Below, piece by piece: positions 1 through 13,002 of a stretch of 64,000 bases of DNA. The notes below the pieces were generated by a model, which was given only the letters and a program-made list of their open reading frames with translations, was not told the origin of the DNA and ran no database searches. The position numbers and the translations under genes are program-made. The stretch spans positions 15,881,501 through 15,945,500 of the forward strand of contig NC_092193.1 of the NCBI RefSeq assembly GCF_043641665.1, given 5' to 3'. Numbering within the stretch: the stretch's first letter is position 1; every line of letters begins with the position of its first letter. This DNA comes from Enoplosus armatus. Taxonomy: Eukaryota; Chordata; Actinopteri; Centrarchiformes; Enoplosidae.

Positions 1-1256
1 TTTGAGAGTTAAACGAAAACATTGTCTGAAAAAAAAATGTCAAAGTATTTATTCAAAGTATAAAAAAGTTGTTCAGACTACTCAGACTATGTGTTCTGTA
101 AGATATATATTTTCATGTTTTTATATGATGTATAGTATTGTCTAGAAAAAAAACAACCGAGACCTTGAAGCTGCTTCATTTACTTCGTACAGTCCTGAGA
201 CACAAATGAAAGAAAGAAAAATATAAACAGAATGCAAGTGATGATGTTGCCATATAGCCATTTAGAGTACTATCAATAATACTGCACTCATCATTTTAAT
301 TATCAAATCACTTAGCACACTAAAATAAATCTGCCCTGTGAATTGTTAACCCTTATGGCAACATATATAATATAATAGTATTTATTATTGTGCAGCTACT
401 ATGGGTCAAAATCTTCACACCATAGGAGATTACGGACAAATAAAACATAAGTCTGTGTGGAGTGTTTTAATTATACACAGCTTTAAGCCGGCTTGCCTCG
501 CACAGCTGCACTGCATACGTAGGACAGACACATTAAATGAATCACATTGCTTAATATTTATTACATGTTACAATATATTCCCTGAGATAACCAAATCATT
601 TTAAGTGTGAATCTTTAGATTTTCTTCAGGTTCTCGTCATTTCAAAGTCATCACATTTCTCTGGTGCAAATACAAGCAACACAAGGGAATGACATCATAA
701 CTCCAAGACAACAACCAAATCATACCAAGAGATGACTTGGCAGACTGAAATACTTCGAAGCAGTGAGAGGACAGACTCACAGGTGGCGGGGGAAGGATGT
801 GGCTTAAAAAGTTGGTGTAATGCAAGTTAGTGTAACGGTAAAAGTGTGTCACCATATATAACTTGTGGTTTCAGCTACTACCTTGTTAGTACTTCTGATT
901 CTATGTCAATATAGTCCTATACATCCTCCTTTTCACCTAATACACTGTTAATATGTCCATAATTGTTGTTGAGTTGACATCTATTTTCACAGTCTTATGG
1001 AAGATCAGAGGCAGAATTGCAGAGAGTCCTGCATACACATGCAAAGACCCAGACCAGGTCTACAATAAACAGATGCTGCAGTCAGGGTGCTGTTTTCAAC
1101 ACAAACTTGTAAAACTTTCAATAACTGTAAGATTCAACACATGGCTTACAATTAGACCTGATGTTACAGTTAAAAGCACCAAATTCAGACATGAGTTCCT
1201 GTTCTCGACAACAAATGGGAAATTCATGTTGAGATTAATTCATTTTCAGACGGTCA
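1..1256 (-). other. Downstream of pgpep1: probable 3' UTR and flank
   Basis: AT-rich sequence following the pgpep1 stop codon on the minus strand. Several minus-strand AATAAA-type signals occur (seen on the plus strand as tttatt near 49, 380 and 559), so the 3' UTR may run nearly to the window edge. No conserved protein was recognised in any frame. The true transcript end cannot be decided from sequence alone. Confidence 0.4.
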
Positions 1257-1470
1257 TCAGTGGTCATGCTGGTGTTGATGCTTGTGATTGCAGTGCTCGT
1301 TGTGTTTGTCATCCAGTTCCAGCAGTTTCAGCATCTCCTGCACGGCGGCCTGAAGAGCTCTACCCAGGTCCTGGCTGCTGTAGGGTTTTCCTAGTGGAGG
1401 CACGTGGATGAAGGCCGAGCAACCCTGCCCCAGGTGCAGAGAGGTGTAGTAGGTGTAGTCACACAGATAC
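1257..1470 (-). CDS. pgpep1: pgpep1 coding exon 5 (catalytic Cys and His, His-rich tail)
   Basis: Completes the split Arg codon, then encodes [10 protein letters not shown] (catalytic Cys) and [12 protein letters not shown] (catalytic His). It ends in the tail [15 protein letters not shown] before the stop. Human PGPEP1 ends in a much shorter CHKH. Confidence 0.95.
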
Positions 1471-3177
1471 CTGCCAGGAAGCCAAAGGATGGGTGTTACT
1501 TTATGTAGAGTTTGTATTATCACTTTCATGGATATTTATGAGTGGAAGATGTTGATAGACATTTTACTTAAACCAAATTCCTCAGACCAAAAAACAGAAG
1601 ACAACACACATATTGTATCTTTAATCTTAAATAAACAGACCTTTATATATTTTGTCGTGTCAGACCAAACTCCTAAATCTATGGTCTCATGGCCTTATTC
1701 AGAACAGGCTTGAAAATGGAAGCGATGTAATGTTTAGTTGGCTGGTTGTAAACAATCATGTTGTCATTTTTTAAATATATTTTCCTGTATACAAAATAAC
1801 AATGGCAACAAGTGATATACGGAGCCATCATTAATGATATTAGTAACAGCTTTGCTTTTCCTCTAGAGTGTGTGCATGTGTAAACAACATCACTGACCTT
1901 CCAGCATCCTTAGATACAGAAAGAGTGACCCCGAGGCCAGAGTCATTGACCCTTTTGCAGACCGTATCCATGTCCAGGACTGAGCGTATGCAGTCTGGGC
2001 CTTTCTCAATGCAACACTGGGAAGCTGGGCAGAAGCTGCAGTTGTCCGTGCGCTTGTAACCTTTGTTGTGGCCACACTGCTCCAGAGTGACGGTGGTGGC
2101 TAACCCAGAAACACCGACATGGACCACTAACTGGACCGCAGGACCCCAAAAGACAGAGGCGGCAGAGGTTAGTTGTTTTTTTTTGTTGACTGATTGATGG
2201 ATTTTAGCAGCATTTCATGTACTGTATGATGGAAACATATTTATGTACAGTATTGTGTATTTTCTTGAATACCTGTGGCTGGTGCTCTTTCCACAGAGAT
2301 GGCAGTAGGCTCTGAACAGCCTGGTATTCAACGGGCACCTCACACACATGAAGGTCCACTGCTTCACCCAGCCCCAATCGCTCCAGTTCCTGTGAGAAAG
2401 CATATATATATATAGCCCTTAATTGCAGTCTTAAAGGGCTTTACAGGCCCACAATAAATAATGAAATGAAATGACAATCCCTTAATCGGGTGAGGAAAAA
2501 CTCCCTATTTCAATACCATATGTAGGCAACACCAAAACACCTTTCACCAAAGTCCCTAACTGTTAAATATGGACAACCTGATTACCTGCACTGCCACCCA
2601 GCTGGAGTTCACTGCATGCTCCCCAAAAGGCTCAAAACCTGCAGCAATGATACACAGTGCAGCTAAGTAAATAAAAAACTCAGCGAGGATGCTTATCTGT
2701 CATGGAGAGAAGTGATAAGGGTGAATGCAAAAAAGGACTCTCTTAATTCAAAGTCTAAAGATTGCATCAAGTTAAACATTAATTCTAGTGGTGGCACGTG
2801 ATGCACAGCAGAGACACAAAAGCATTTCTTTCTCTCAGTTGAGCAGTTGAGGAGTTTTGTGTTACAAAAAAAAGATTCAATTTAGTATCATTCATTTGTT
2901 TCCTTATCTACACCATCAGACAAAACCTTCCTCTCCTGCAGAAAACATTATTCTCTGTAGTACATTAGTTTTGAAAGCAGTATCATTACATATTTATAAT
3001 ATAAGCACAACCATTTAAATTAACCAGATAAACTGTGCAACACAGACACAAGTGGAAAACTCTAACAGCTGTAACAGCACCGTGGTGACAATAAACAAAT
3101 CATTTAAGGCACATTTGTCTCTCTGTGACAAATCACAACCTCTCACCTGTTACTATTACTTTCTTCTTATTGGCCAT
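1257..3177 (-). CDS. pgpep1: Pyroglutamyl-peptidase I (five coding exons, complete)
   Basis: Cytosolic cysteine peptidase of family C15 that removes N-terminal pyroglutamate from peptides such as TRH-type hormones. Exons in transcript order are 3177-3147, 2638-2586, 2389-2273, 2130-1898 and 1470-1257, giving 215 residues against 209 in human. All introns are GT-AG and phases join cleanly. The protein starts [12 protein letters not shown] and contains [23 protein letters not shown] and [15 protein letters not shown], matching human PGPEP1 closely. The expected catalytic triad is present: Glu84 (in TLEQCGHN), Cys148 (in RYLCD) and His167 (in [10 protein letters not shown]). The start ATG has a good context (A at -3, G at +4) and an in-frame TAA 15 bases upstream. 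One position of the usual GFGPFG motif reads GFEPFG. The C-terminus is unusually histidine-rich. It is transcribed divergently from jund. Confidence 0.95.
1898..2130 (-). CDS. pgpep1: pgpep1 coding exon 4 (catalytic Glu)
   Basis: A 233-base exon beginning [19 protein letters not shown] and ending SVSKDAG plus two bases of an Arg codon. Carries the catalytic Glu and the Cys-rich [11 protein letters not shown] segment conserved in vertebrate PGPEP1. Donor GTCAGTG. Confidence 0.95.
2273..2389 (-). CDS. pgpep1: pgpep1 coding exon 3
   Basis: A 117-base, phase 0-0 exon encoding 39 residues including [19 protein letters not shown], aligned with human GDSVDLHVYEIPVEYQTVQ. The acceptor is CTCACAG and the donor GTATTC. 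Confidence 0.93.
2436..2515. repeat. Fragment of a dispersed teleost repeat
   Basis: The phrases aaagggctttacaggc and gggtgaggaaaaactccc match, from memory, a repeat common in fish genomes. A second fragment with the same gagggctttaca core lies at 51245-51365. Short and degenerate, inside pgpep1 intron 2. Confidence 0.45.
2586..2638 (-). CDS. pgpep1: pgpep1 coding exon 2
   Basis: Encodes (G)[17 protein letters not shown], the substrate-pocket region of C15 peptidases. Flanked by a CTGCAG acceptor and a GTAAT donor. The family normally has Gly where this exon has Glu (GFGPFG to GFEPFG). Confidence 0.9.
3147..3177 (-). CDS. pgpep1: pgpep1 coding exon 1
   Basis: Encodes [10 protein letters not shown] plus the first base of a Gly codon, ending at a GTGAGA donor. 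An in-frame stop lies upstream of the ATG. Too short to be seen as an isolated reading frame, but the phase matches the next exon. Confidence 0.88.
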
Positions 3178-4260
3178 TATCCGCAGTTGTTATGACAGGA
3201 GTTGTCATAGATGTATAAGAAGGGGATCAAATATCCCAAACAAGGACCCCAGGATTGTCTGCGCTTGCTGCTGTCTTCTTCTGGCTCAGAGCTGAAAGGA
3301 AGTGACACACCAAATCTGGATGGATCATACTGCCATCTACTGTTTGGGCATGCATCCCTCCAAAGCATTTCATCCTGTAACGATTCATTTTAAAACAACA
3401 CTAATAAGTGTGTGTGTGTGGGGGGGGGGGGGGGGTTCCTGCACCACAGGACAGTTTTGGAAAGCAGAATGGAGAAAATGGAAACTGATCCATTTAATTC
3501 GTGTGTTTTAGTGCAATAGAATGTAATTCAAGCCATGTGTGTGTGCTGAAACTGAAAACCAAGCATCTGCACTGCATTCACAGATTAAAGGTTAGGAGAG
3601 TCATCTTGTGAGTGGCCAGTGAAAGTGAATAAAAAAACAACCGTCCCTCCACCAAAAAGAACTGTTGAGACAGCCCATTGAATGAACGTTTCACTGGGCA
3701 GCTCCCAGGTGTGAATGTATGCACTGTAAGAGAGAGAGGCGTTGCTGAACATGTTATCTTCTCCCAAGAGACTTAAAGTCAAAGGACACTTCTGTGGCTG
3801 AGGGAGGGGAGATTGTATCTTACACAGTCTCACTCCATTACCTGAGTGTAGAGGACAAACATTTTTCCCCCTCCAGTTTTTTGTCATGAAGGCAGGGCCA
3901 ATATAACAACGCCTCACAGGAACAGCTCTTTTTTTTTTTCATTCTCGGTGCACTCTGCGGTCCACACCCTTGGGTTGTGAAATGACTCACACATTCTGGA
4001 CACTGCACCCTGTGTGGCTCCGAACTGGCATTGTGGAGATAATATGCTCTCCATAGGGTGGAGATTTTTTTTCTTTCATTCATGCCAGCACCTCTTCAGT
4101 TACAGACTCAACATAGATTTCTGCCTCTGAACCACATCCCACTCACTCACACACACACACACACACACTGTAACACCTCCGCCGACCACCTTCACAACCT
4201 GCACTGCAGTCGCTAACAGCCTCTCCTTCTTCCCTCAACCCATTCACCTTTCTCTCTCTA
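3178..4260. other. Upstream region of pgpep1
   Basis: Head-to-head intergenic DNA that should hold the pgpep1 5' UTR and promoter. No TATA box or CpG island stands out. It contains a (GT)n/G16 tract and a short CA repeat near 4145-4168. No gene was recognised. LSM4, which I recall lying here in human, is not visible. Confidence 0.5.
3408..3435. repeat. (GT)n followed by a G16 tract
   Basis: A short TG run passes directly into 16 consecutive G residues, about 240 bases upstream of the pgpep1 start codon on the opposite strand. It could form a G-quadruplex. It may also be a sequencing weak point. Confidence 0.85.
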
Positions 4261-4267
4261 GCTCGCC

Positions 4268-4355
4268 TGCGTCACTTGCTCTGTCAGTGTTGCCATGGAA
4301 ACTAATGATGCCCTCTCTGCTCCGTGGTGCTGATGCAGACAGTCTGCTGACGTCC
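4268..4355. promoter_or_regulatory. RFX X-box and CRE-like cluster between pgpep1 and jund
   Basis: GTTGCCATGGAAAC at 4289-4302 fits the RFX X-box consensus (GTNRCC, spacer, RGYAAC). TGCGTCA (4268-4274) and TGACGTCC (4348-4355) are AP-1/CRE-like sites within 60 bases of it. The cluster lies in the shared divergent region about 1.4 kb upstream of jund. Function is inferred from motifs only. Confidence 0.4.
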
Positions 4356-4399
4356 TCACTGTGTATGGGCGGAATAACAATGTTGTACTGTAGTTCCCA

Positions 4400-5280
4400 G
4401 CACAGAGACAGACTCAGTGCCTTATATACTGTATACTTTCTACTCTATTCTATTCTGTAATGTTCAGCTCTATATAATAAATAAATATTAATTTTATTAA
4501 TGTATTTATTCATTTGGTTAAAAAAACAATGAAATATGTTTCATTGTTATGATTACTAAAATGTGCACCTATTTTGGAAGAAATTGGATCTAAGAATAGC
4601 TCAAGATCTGCCAGCCACAGCCATTAAAACCATGAAAACACAGCATGTTTGTATTTCAGCAGCCTCTGATGGACATGTCAGAACATTAACATTTCCACAT
4701 GCTACTTTCAATCACAGAAAAACACATGGTGTCCTCATTCTACTGTCACTGTTTCCTTCCCTTTTCTAGTTCATGCTCAGTTTTCCCAGAAACTCTTTGA
4801 GATGTTGTAACACCTCATTTCAGGCCTCTCTCGTGGTTCTGGTGTGAGGGTTGAATGTGACCATTGATCCTCAAAGAGCTGGAACAAGATGTGTTGCCAC
4901 GGTTAGTGTTGTAAATCTGATGGATTGGAATTAAATTTTAATTCAGTTTGAACTTGAACACATATTTAAAGACCAAATTAGAATTCTATTTTGTCCGGCT
5001 CCTCCTATACTATTCTATTCTATTCTATTCTATTCTATTATGTTCCAGTCTGAGAACTGCAAGGATCCTGTAGAGTCTCATTTCATGGAATAGTAAAAGA
5101 TTACACTATAACTTGTATGTTCATGCTTATGTAGAATCAAATCTTACATTATCTAAAGTCTTTTAAAAGCGTCTCAGCCTGAGCTGTAGGGATATTTTCT
5201 GTAAGGCCTGCTCCTCTGTTCTTCCTTCCCTTGGCCTTCGCCTCTTACACCTTCCCCGCCCAGTCTCTGCTCTCTTTTGG
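4400..5280. other. AT-rich intergenic DNA upstream of jund
   Basis: Holds no recognisable gene. It contains a small (TATTC)n microsatellite at about 5011-5038. The last 100 bases become GC-richer as the jund promoter is approached. Confidence 0.5.
5011..5038. repeat. (TATTC)n microsatellite
   Basis: About five to six tandem copies of a TATTC pentamer in intergenic DNA. A related tattctattct string also occurs near 4445. Confidence 0.85.
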
Positions 5281-5289
5281 CGACCCTGA

Positions 5290-5460
5290 GCTTTTTTATG
5301 CTATGACATCAAACCACAATGCATTGCACTGTTTGTAGTTTACCTAAAGTCTCCATGGCAATAAAGACCGGCTCGGCCCCTTATTCAAATTGAACCGGAA
5401 ACCAACGTCATTTTGGGCCAATCTCCGCGCTCTGGAGTGACATAATGGAATTTTTAGGGC
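5290..5460 (+). promoter_or_regulatory. jund: Probable jund proximal promoter
   Basis: TGACATCA at 5304-5311 is identical to the TRE/ATF-type site known from the c-Jun promoter. ACGTCA (5405-5410, a CRE half-site) and CCAAT (5418-5422) follow, and local CpG content rises. The arrangement suggests AP-1/ATF autoregulation and CREB input. The transcription start is not determined. Confidence 0.5.
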
Positions 5461-5649
5461 TAGAAAGCGAGCGAGGTCTGGCGCTGCGCATAGCAGTCGT
5501 GCCATAGGGAAAAGACAATATCGTCCGCGCGCAGGAGAGAGACATCAGAGCCCCTCAGGCACAACTGGTCGACTGATAGAGGGACTGATACACAAGAAGG
5601 GGGATAAGGAAACGGGGCCACGTAGAAATAAGGATCAGCTGACTTCCTC

Positions 5650-5710
5650 ATGTTTGGATTTGACCGTTCAACAGTCGTCAATGCGTAACGCTCAACACTC
5701 CCTCATGTGA
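5650..5710 (+). promoter_or_regulatory. jund: Two short uORFs, including an ATGTGA start-stop, in the jund leader
   Basis: An ATG at 5650 opens 12 codons closed by TAA at 5686-5688. A second ATG at 5681 opens 9 codons, the last being the Met of ATG-TGA at 5705-5710, nine bases before the jund ATG. Whether these lie in the mRNA depends on the unmapped transcription start. If so, they would be expected to throttle initiation at jund. Confidence 0.5.
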
Positions 5711-5719
5711 GGGTGTAGA

Positions 5720-6655
5720 ATGGAAACAACCCTCTACCCAGGCACCGTGGTGAATACTCCGAGGGTCCCCAGCATCTACTCCCAGAGCACGATGATGAAG
5801 AAGGACATTAATCTGAACCTGGACGACCAGAACTCCGAGCTCAAATCAAACCCGCTCCGGGACACAGACGGACTTCTCAACTCCCCAGACTTGGGACTCT
5901 TGAAACTAACCTCTCCGGACCTGGAGCGCCTTATTATCCAGTCAAACGGTCTGGTCACCACCGTCAACCCGGCCTCCCAGTTCCTCTACCCGAAGTCGGC
6001 CAGTGACGAGCAGGAGTTCGCGGAGGGTTTCGTCAAGGCACTGGAGGATCTTCACAAGCAGAACCAGCTGAGCGAGGCGGGGTGCGTCTCCGTGGATAGA
6101 CTGGAGCTACTGGGATCATCCAACGCAGTCGGGTCCGCCGGGCTCCAGACATCAGACCTCCCTGTATACACTACTTTGAACGGCTATGCGGCCAGTCCGC
6201 TCGGAGCCACCTCCATCAACTACTCCACGGACACCATCCCCTTCCCGCCGCCTCCGTCTCATCTGGCCAGCGCGCAGCAACAGGCGGCCGCTGCTGCCGC
6301 TCTGTCACGACTCCAGTCTGCCAATTTGGTGAAGGACGAGCCTCAGACGGTGCCAGACATGCAGAGCTTCGGGGACAGCCCCCCTCTGTCTCCCATTGAC
6401 ATGGACAACCAGGAGCGCATCAAGGCGGAGAGGAAAAAGCTGCGGAACAGGATAGCCGCCTCCAAATGCCGCAAAAGAAAACTGGAGCGGATCTCTCGGC
6501 TGGAGGACAAGGTCAAGAGCCTGAAAACGCAGAATACCGAGCTGGCCTCCACAGCCAGCGTCCTCAGGGAGCAAGTGGCCCAGCTGAAGCAGAAGGTGAT
6601 GAACCATGTCAGCAGCGGATGCCAGCTTTTGCCAAACCAGGTTCAGGCTTACTAA
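5720..6655 (+). CDS. jund: AP-1 transcription factor JunD (single exon)
   Basis: Nuclear bZIP protein of 311 residues that dimerises with Jun or Fos family members and binds TRE/CRE sites. It is intronless, as usual for Jun genes. The start has A at -3, G at +4 and an in-frame TGA 12 bases upstream. Residues 25-36 ([12 protein letters not shown]) form the delta/JNK-docking region. Ser55 and Ser65 lie in SPDLGLLK and SPDLERL, the two JNK sites. [18 protein letters not shown] (99-117) and [10 protein letters not shown] (205-214) are Jun-specific. The basic region is at about 232-258 with Cys250 (ASKCRKRK), and zipper leucines are at 261, 268, 275, 282 and 289. The MMKKD and LYPK features, and linkage to rab3a/pde4c, favour JunD over Jun or JunB. 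A poly-Ala run at about 189-194 replaces the larger Ala/Gly tracts of mammals. Confidence 0.95.
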   Translation: METTLYPGTVVNTPRVPSIYSQSTMMKKDINLNLDDQNSELKSNPLRDTDGLLNSPDLGLLKLTSPDLERLIIQSNGLVTTVNPASQFLYPKSASDEQEFAEGFVKALEDLHKQNQLSEAGCVSVDRLELLGSSNAVGSAGLQTSDLPVYTTLNGYAASPLGATSINYSTDTIPFPPPPSHLASAQQQAAAAAALSRLQSANLVKDEPQTVPDMQSFGDSPPLSPIDMDNQERIKAERKKLRNRIAASKCRKRKLERISRLEDKVKSLKTQNTELASTASVLREQVAQLKQKVMNHVSSGCQLLPNQVQAY

Positions 6656-7460
6656 ATCCAAGTAATGGTGCTCTTCATGGATTCTTTTCTACAGCTCTAA
6701 ATATGCTCTGAGGACGCAGGCCTGTGCTATGAGGGACATTTGCCTTTTGTAACCTAGAATCCTTATCAGAGACTTGATATGAGGCCATTGTAAATGCACC
6801 CTCCAGATAAAGCCTGTAACAGACATGTGCACTGCACTGTGTACAGATGAAGCTTGAGGAGAGCTGCAAGTGTACTGGAAAATGACCAGTTAACCAAGCA
6901 GCAGGTATATGGGCTGCAGCCTCTCCTGATTCCTGAAAATCTGGCAGTGTTGTGCAGCAAACAGACTTTTTTGTTGCCCTGTTTTTTGGGGGGAAGCCAT
7001 GTAGCAAACTGCTATCCAGTGGACTGGTGTAGGATAGTATTTAAGTGTGTGTAAGCTGGACAATCTCAACAAGAGTGCAACCAAACACCAGGGTGTCACC
7101 AAGTGCTGTCATCCACCGTGTAATATAATGCCTTACTTGTTTACAAGCACTTAGCAATGACAAATATATATTTTATTTACTGAAACATTTCTTATTTTAC
7201 ATATGGTCTTACTTTTTGTTCTTTTTTTTTGTTGTTGCAAAAATGAACACTGCATGTCTTGTCGCTTTAGTGTACAGTAACCATTGTATTTTTCATTGTG
7301 GTGGCTGCTGTGTAGTTCTTCAGTCGCCACTTCCATGAATGTATGTGTACGTGCTGAGAAACCCTATGTATCCATGTGTAATGGACTTTAAAGTCTCTAC
7401 CTGACATTTATTAAATTCACTACATTATTAAAGCCAGTGTGTTCCGTTTCTTACTGATGG
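6656..7460 (+). other. jund: jund 3' UTR
   Basis: About 0.8 kb after the stop, AT-rich towards its end with several ATTTA-type elements, as expected for an immediate-early mRNA with short half-life. It ends at tandem ATTAAA signals (7410-7415 and 7427-7432). The extent is inferred. Confidence 0.55.
7427..7432 (+). terminator. jund: Probable jund polyadenylation signal (ATTAAA)
   Basis: ATTAAA followed within about 10-15 bases by GT-rich sequence (agccagtgtgttccg). A second ATTAAA lies 17 bases upstream. This places the jund 3' end tail-to-tail with rab3a. Confidence 0.5.
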
Positions 7461-7781
7461 GAGGCTCTGCTTTACTTTGTTATAGTTAGAATGAACATTT
7501 GTGAGAATAATATATAAATTCATACCTTTACAATGATCTCCTCTTATACAGTTGACACCGTGGGTGTTGTATTAAGTGCAGTGGAGAAGCCGAACCAAAC
7601 CATAGATGGTCAAACAACTCTGAGGGTAGAAAACAAGACATTATTGCAGTATTGTGCCCTCTGCTGGGCACAATTAAACTTCATTTTTCATTTCTGAAAC
7701 ATCACATGTACATTTCCTGTAAATCACTGACAGTTGGGAATAACTGTTGAACGAACACAAGACTCCAGCTTTTAGAATTTG

Positions 7782-7787
7782 TTTATT
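7782..7787 (-). terminator. rab3a: Probable rab3a polyadenylation signal
   Basis: AATAAA on the minus strand (tttatt on plus), about 2.4 kb downstream of the rab3a stop and about 330 bases from the jund 3' end. Inferred from position and motif. Confidence 0.4.
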
Positions 7788-9124
7788 GATTCCTCATTTT
7801 AGCAAATCTGGCATTACAGAATTACAGCACAATTCACACAACTAATACCTGACGGGCAGAAAATTCCTATTTACAAGGGTTATTTTATGACAGGGAGGGA
7901 GGAAGAGGAGGAGGAGGAGAGTTGAAAAGAATCGATACGTGTTCCTAAGTCACCGGCAAGTTTACAGCTGTAGCAAAACACAATAAATAATGTAACAAAA
8001 ATCAAAAGTGAACCAATGCAGTAAGAATCACTATTTTAATGAAGTGTTCAGAGTATTCAGTTTACTTCCCAAACATTCTCCCTTTTTGAAGCTACTGCTC
8101 AGAGTAGGAAAACACTCCCAGACAAGTTTGTTAGTGCAAGTCTAACACACGTCTAACACACAGGCGCTCTTTTTGGCTCTAAATGTATCGTCGAGATCTC
8201 TTTGGAAAGAACAATTATACAGCCTTTATACAAACTGTACATTCACACACCCACGTACAATACGCATATTACAATCCTTCAGCAGGGTTGCATGTTGCTG
8301 ATATTTGGGTGTGGAGAGAAAGAACTGCTATTGCTCTGTGAGAACAGTCTGCTTTTACTCTACAGAGTCTTAAAAGTTACATTACTGATATCAAAAGACA
8401 AACAAACTTCCCAGCAAAGCCGCGCTGACATGAGAAGAGATTGTTACGCTGGAATGTTTAATTTTCCTGTAAACACAAATACATTTTCATTTAAAAGCTG
8501 GGACAGTTGAAGCAAATGAATACTATTGAACATCTCTTTAAAAATGTAGAGTGCAGATTGCAATGCATAATCTTGGAATAATATCATCTCAAAAATAAAT
8601 AAAGTAATACAAAATAAATAAGTTATCTGTGAATGCATGACATACAGAAGGTTTTGTACTGTATACACAAGCAGACAAATCCCAAAAACCTTAGCATCAG
8701 AGAGAGAAATAAAACTCACAATTCGACATTTAAACATGCTTAAAAACATCATGTTCCCCCCAAAAGTAAAGATGTAAATATCATCTAACGTGACACAAGA
8801 GACTTTCTGGGAGTTGATAAGGATGGCAGATCTGTGGTATCCCAGTGCTCACGCTGATTCACATGCTTTTCTAGTGAGTGCATGTTGCACATTGTACGTA
8901 GTGAATGAAAGTTAATACAATGAAAAGGGGCCGCGGGCTTCACAAGTGAAACCTTTCGCTGCATTTGGTACCTCCAAGTACTGAAACTGTAGGACAGACG
9001 GGCTCAGCTCATACAAATAACCATCCAGTCAACCAGTTGGTTAAAAACATCAACATGCACTTCTCACTAAAGCACAGGTAGGAATCCAATATCCTAAATC
9101 ATCATTATTGTATAACATATTAAT

Positions 9125-9127
<3 letters not shown>

Positions 9128-9159
<32 letters not shown>
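9128..9159. repeat. (TA)16 microsatellite
   Basis: Uninterrupted TA dinucleotides within the putative rab3a 3' UTR. Confidence 0.9.
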
Positions 9160-9162
<3 letters not shown>

Positions 9163-10098
9163 TTTATTATGTATGCATTTTAAAATGCATATCTGTTGAC
9201 TTTTAAACATTTATACACTCTTCTCCATGGAGGTAAAAGACATCCCATACCCTTTTCAATATTGTATCGTCGTATGTCTTAAAAAATAGTAACAAAAAGT
9301 AAAAAAAAACAAAGACAAAGAATCTAAAATCTATGCAGCTCCGTACACTGGCCAACCATCCAATGTCACTAGAAGAAGAAAACAAAAAGTAATCTGGGAA
9401 GGGGCCAAAGATATACAATAACAACGATAACTTGACTAGCAAACTGATATGCATAACTTTTGCAATTTTTACGTTCATTCCTTAAAAGAAAAGCAAACTT
9501 TCAAATGACCCCATTTGGACATCAAACTTGGACTGCAATTATCTGTAGAAACTCAATAACAACACTGGGAAGGTGATTTCACATGCTCAAAACCAAACCC
9601 ACCATCTCAAAACGATAAATAAAAAACACTCTATCCACAGCAACAAACATATTTTCAATGGGACTAAAAGTGAAACAGTTGCAAATAATTGTAATGCTGA
9701 GTGGGAGCTGGAGGATCCCTCCAATATTCCTCCTTCACAGCCTTTTAGAGTAAAACCCAATAGCAGACACATCACTAATAATAAGTAAGAAAGAAAGACA
9801 ACTTGGGATTGTTCCTCTGTTAAATGTTCTTCACCCCTCTGACTAAGTTAGCATTAGCACATAATCTCTGTATTACTGAAAACACAAACTTTAAGATAAT
9901 ATTTCTAAAAAAACGCCAAATCTTTGGGGAGAACCGGCTCATGTGGACGGAGCTGTTGGTGCAGTGAGAGGGGTGGAGAATGTAAGCAGCCAGGTTGTGT
10001 GTCTCTGTATGGCAGTGTTTGTGTGGAATATATTTGTGTGACAGAAAAAGAAAGTAAGAGACAAACTGAAAAAAGGTGTGTGGATTTTAGGACAGCAG

Positions 10099-10100
<2 letters not shown>

Positions 10101-10168
<68 letters not shown>
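10101..10168. repeat. (TG)34 microsatellite abutting the rab3a stop codon
   Basis: A 68-base pure TG array on plus, which is (CA)34 in the rab3a transcript. It begins seven bases after the rab3a TAA, so it sits at the very start of the 3' UTR. Confidence 0.95.
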
Positions 10169-10169
<1 letters not shown>

Positions 10170-10175
10170 TCATGT

Positions 10176-13002
<2,827 letters not shown>

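Larger units (their letters stand above)
7770..10175 (-). other. rab3a: Probable long rab3a 3' UTR
   Basis: No open protein-coding exon was recognised between the rab3a stop and the AATAAA at 7782-7787. The stretch contains a (TA)16 tract, a purine-rich run near 7890-7920, and a (CA)34 array just after the stop codon. The extent is inferred. Shorter polyadenylated forms are possible. Confidence 0.4.

Noticed and set aside
4563..4769. 68-codon plus-strand frame upstream of jund
   Set aside because: No recognisable protein, AT-rich intergenic composition, no splice or regulatory support.
6305..6661. Minus-strand open frames opposite jund
   Set aside because: They are shadows of the GC-rich, strongly conserved jund coding sequence on plus.
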